Of a DNA stretch of 14,369 bases, positions 12,052 to 14,369 are shown piece after piece. Every line of letters starts with the position of its first letter. The stretch's first letter is position 1. A program made the position numbers and the translations under genes. The stretch is from an uncultured Campylobacter sp. (GTDB lineage: Bacteria; Campylobacterota; Campylobacteria; Campylobacterales; Campylobacteraceae), in the NCBI RefSeq assembly GCF_937959485.1, contig NZ_CALGPY010000011.1, positions 1-14,369 on the forward strand. The letters are read 5' to 3'. The notes below the pieces were generated by a model. That model was not told where the DNA came from. It made no database searches and saw nothing but the letters and a program-made list of their open reading frames with translations.

Positions 12052-13269
12052 ATGAGAATTTTAAGGGCGAAGTGGGTTCTTGTCTGCGATGAGAATTTTA
12101 AAATTTTAAAAGAGGGCGCGATCGTCTTTGATAAAAAGATAATCGAGGTCTGCTCCTTTGCAAGCGCGGCGCGCAAATACCCGCAAGCCGAAATTTTAGA
12201 CTTTAGCGGCGACATAGCGATGCCTGCGTTTATAAATCCACACGTGCATTTGGAATTTAGCGCAAACAAAGGCACGCTGCGCTACGGCGATTTTTTGGAC
12301 TGGCTAGGTAGCGTCATCGCCTCCAGGCAGCAGCTGGACGCCGCGGCGCGCGGACGGCTGATCTTGGAGCAGATCGCCGCGATGATGCGAAGCGGCGTGG
12401 GCACGATCGGCGAAATTTCAAACTTCGGCGGCGAGGCTGAAGCTTGCGCGCAAAGCGGCATTAGAACCGTATTTTTTAATGAAATTTTAGGCGCGAGCAA
12501 GGAGGTTGCGGCGGAGAATATTTTGAAATTTAAGCAGCGCTTTGAGCGCACAAAGGCGCTTGCAAGCTCACTTTTTATCCCCGCCGTGTCGGTGCACTCG
12601 CCGTATTCGACGCATCCGCAGATTACGGAGTTTGCGACGAAGCTTGCCCGCGAAAACAGACTTGCTATAAGCACGCATTTTATGGAGAGCGCGTATGAGC
12701 GGCAGTGGCTGCGCACGGGTCGCGGTAAATTTAAAGCCCGGCTTGCTAAATTTAACCCAACGCCTGCGCCTTTTTACTCGCCGCAGAGCTTTGTAGCGCA
12801 TTTTAACGGGCTTCGCACGCTTTTTACGCATTGCGTTTGGGTGGATGATTTTAGCATCTTTGATCCGAAGCTTCACTCGATCACGCACTGCGCGCGCTCC
12901 AACCGCCTACTTAGCAAGAAGCGGCTAAGTTTTAAAAAGCTGCTCGCAAGCGGGCTTAATTACAACATCGCTACCGACGGGCTTAGCTCGAATTTTAGTC
13001 TAAGCTTTTTAGACGAGCTGCGTGCAAATTTAATGATGCACGACGAGCTGGGCTTGGCAGAACTAGCGCGGGCGTTACTTTTAGGCGCGACGAGAAATGC
13101 GGCAGCCGCGCTTGGGTTAAGCTTAGGTGAGCTGAAAGAGGGCAAACTCGCCGACATCGCCGTTTTTGAAGGCATTGAGTGCGATGAGGATCAGCTGCCG
13201 CTCCAGCTCATTTTGCAGAGCAAAAACGCAAAATCACTTTTTATCGAAGGAATGAAATGCAATTTCTAA
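12052..13269 (+). CDS. Aminofutalosine deaminase family amidohydrolase
   Basis: This 405-residue protein is an amidohydrolase-superfamily enzyme and a homologue of C. jejuni Cj0067 and H. pylori HP0267. Those enzymes are reported to deaminate 6-amino-6-deoxyfutalosine in the alternative menaquinone pathway; the symbol mqnX is sometimes used. Metal ligands are H64 and H66 in NPHVHLEFS, H209 in STHFMES and D309 in IATDGLSSN. H260 (FTHCVW) is also conserved-looking. The C-terminal GELKEGKLADIAVFE is typical of the cytosine deaminase/ATZ-TRZ-like branch. AAGGA precedes the ATG. The 3' end overlaps sppA by 13 nt. It is cytoplasmic, and its synteny next to sppA matches C. jejuni. Confidence 0.93.
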   Translation: MRILRAKWVLVCDENFKILKEGAIVFDKKIIEVCSFASAARKYPQAEILDFSGDIAMPAFINPHVHLEFSANKGTLRYGDFLDWLGSVIASRQQLDAAARGRLILEQIAAMMRSGVGTIGEISNFGGEAEACAQSGIRTVFFNEILGASKEVAAENILKFKQRFERTKALASSLFIPAVSVHSPYSTHPQITEFATKLARENRLAISTHFMESAYERQWLRTGRGKFKARLAKFNPTPAPFYSPQSFVAHFNGLRTLFTHCVWVDDFSIFDPKLHSITHCARSNRLLSKKRLSFKKLLASGLNYNIATDGLSSNFSLSFLDELRANLMMHDELGLAELARALLLGATRNAAAALGLSLGELKEGKLADIAVFEGIECDEDQLPLQLILQSKNAKSLFIEGMKCNF

Positions 13270-14129
13270 AGAACATCTTTGCGCCGATCGGCGCCGTGCT
13301 CGGGTTTATCAATAAATACTTTAAATCCTTGATTTTTCTGCTTATTTTGTTTTTGATTTTCGCTAGCGGCGAAAGCACGCAACAAAAGGGCGCGAATCTC
13401 GCTCAGCTTTCGCTAAGCGGCGCGATAATGGACGATAGCGAAATTTTAGAAAAGATCGAAACCCTGAAAAACGACGAGGCGATCAAAGGAGTGCTTCTGC
13501 TGATCGATAGTCCCGGCGGCGCACTAAGCCCTAGCGTGGAAATTTCGCTGGCTATCAAATCCCTAAACTCGCGCAAGCCGGTCGTTGCTTACGCCAAGGG
13601 CACGATGGCGAGCGGCAGCTACCTAGGCGGCGTGTGGGCGAGTAAAATTTATGCAAATCCGGGCAGCTTCATCGGCTCCATAGGCGTTATCATGCAGGGC
13701 TTAGACGTGAGCGAAGCTGCCGCTAAGCTAGGCTTTGCCGAACAGATCGTCAAAGCGGGCGAGCTCAAAGAAGCGGGCACGATGATGCGAAAATGGAGCG
13801 ACGCGGAGCGCGCAAGCCTCCAAGCTCTGGTGGATGAGAGCTATGAGCTATTTACGCGCGAAGTGGCGCAGGCGCGCTCGCTGGATCTTAGGAAGCGCGA
13901 TACGTGGGCGAATGCGCGAGTATTTTTAGCTAGCGGCGCCAAAGGCGTCGGGCTCATCGACGAGGTGGGCTCTTTAGAGGATGCTAAAAGCGCGCTCGTA
14001 AAGGCTAGCGGCGTAGCAGATCCGATCTGGCAGGAGCCCTCGGCGTATGAAAAGATGATGGATAAGCTAGCAAATAAAAGCGAGAGTTTGGTGCGCGGCG
14101 CGTTCGGCGCGAAGCTGATGGCGTATTAG
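13257..14129 (+). CDS. sppA: Signal peptide peptidase SppA (36K type)
   Basis: This 290-residue, single-domain SppA is a serine protease anchored by one N-terminal membrane segment (about 23-38), with the active domain on the outer face of the inner membrane. It degrades leftover signal peptides and possibly other membrane fragments. The catalytic dyad is visible: nucleophile S119 in GTMASGSYLGG and general base K171 in KAGELKEAGT. The glycine-rich DSPGG (84-88) also fits the ClpP/crotonase-like fold. Length matches the half-size bacterial enzyme, not the double-length E. coli form. Its start lies inside the deaminase gene, with AAGGA 5 nt upstream, so translation is coupled. C. jejuni calls its orthologue pspA (Cj0068). 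Confidence 0.95.
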   Translation: MQFLKNIFAPIGAVLGFINKYFKSLIFLLILFLIFASGESTQQKGANLAQLSLSGAIMDDSEILEKIETLKNDEAIKGVLLLIDSPGGALSPSVEISLAIKSLNSRKPVVAYAKGTMASGSYLGGVWASKIYANPGSFIGSIGVIMQGLDVSEAAAKLGFAEQIVKAGELKEAGTMMRKWSDAERASLQALVDESYELFTREVAQARSLDLRKRDTWANARVFLASGAKGVGLIDEVGSLEDAKSALVKASGVADPIWQEPSAYEKMMDKLANKSESLVRGAFGAKLMAY

Positions 14130-14165
14130 AATTTTAGAAATTTCGTAGAAATTTTAAAATATGAG

Positions 14166-14229
14166 GGAATTTTAAAAGTAGAATTTTGTATGTAGAAGCT
14201 ACACCGGGTTTGATTACTTTTAAATTTCC
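14166..14229 (+). terminator. Nested inverted repeat after sppA
   Basis: GGAATTTTAAAAGTA (14166-14180) and TACTTTTAAATTTCC (14215-14229) pair over 15 positions with one mismatch. The 34-nt interior holds a second hairpin, TGTAG-AAG-CTACA (14191-14203). It lies 37 nt past the sppA stop, followed by T-rich sequence (CTTTTTC). It may end the deaminase-sppA transcript or be a structured 3' element. Confidence 0.4.
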
Positions 14230-14343
14230 TCGCTTTTTCATTTGGCGTTTCTTTAAAATTTTACCCTTTTTGTGAATTTTTCTTTGTTTAAGAACTCCTC
14301 ATTTTTCTACCAATTATTCAGCCCCCTTTAAGCATCACTCTTG

Positions 14344-14349
14344 TATAAT
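14344..14349 (+). promoter_or_regulatory. -10 box near the right edge
   Basis: TATAAT within CTTGTATAATCACA lies 20 bp before the window end. No gene follows inside the window, so it presumably drives a feature just beyond the edge. Confidence 0.5.
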
Positions 14350-14369
14350 CACAATTCTGTTTCGCACCG

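Overview
This window looks like chromosomal DNA from a Campylobacter-type epsilonproteobacterium. The evidence is a dimeric all-alpha dUTPase, luxS, an aminofutalosine deaminase next to sppA/pspA, and the order sppA - aminofutalosine deaminase - aroQ - (M24 peptidase) - folK - MinD/FlhG-like ATPase. This order closely follows the C. jejuni block I recall as Cj0068-Cj0063c. Coding DNA is fairly GC-rich for the genus. The spacers are AT-rich and packed with the word RAATTY. In C. jejuni, flhF lies between folK and flhG, and fliA/fliM follow; here flhF and those flagellar genes are absent. A non-motile species such as C. gracilis would fit, but the species is inference.

Layout. Positions 1-56 hold seven copies of an 8-bp repeat, followed by a GC-rich stem-loop and a minus-strand gene for a 67-residue CxxC/CxxC protein. 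Next come an EI24-domain membrane protein (minus), a dUTPase (minus) and a divergent YhbP/UPF0306 protein (plus). A 4-oxalocrotonate tautomerase-like gene (minus) is divergent from luxS (plus). A gene-poor stretch (about 3876-4456) leads to a cupin gene and a membrane-anchored DKNYY-repeat protein (both plus). After another empty stretch (6417-6876), minus-strand genes run from about 11880 down to 6877: aroQ, an M24 peptidase, folK, the FlhG-like ATPase, then a LOG-family protein and mnmA. Divergent from aroQ, an aminofutalosine deaminase and sppA overlap by 13 nt. The window ends in an inverted repeat and a strong -10 box serving something beyond the edge.

Most genes are ordinary housekeeping: nucleotide-pool sanitation (dut), methyl-cycle/AI-2 (luxS), tRNA thiolation (mnmA), shikimate and folate synthesis (aroQ, folK), menaquinone synthesis by the futalosine route, and membrane protein turnover (sppA).

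The most notable signal combines three things: (i) RAATTY words saturate the spacers and form the tandem array at the left edge; (ii) the same word makes up a roughly 160-residue Asn/Ser-rich insert inside the FlhG-like ATPase; (iii) that ATPase has lost its partner flhF and the usual deviant Walker A' aspartate. RAATTY is, to my knowledge, the motif methylated by CtsM that marks DNA for natural transformation in C. jejuni. An uptake/self-recognition word building up in spacers and in one decaying or repurposed gene is therefore a testable idea.
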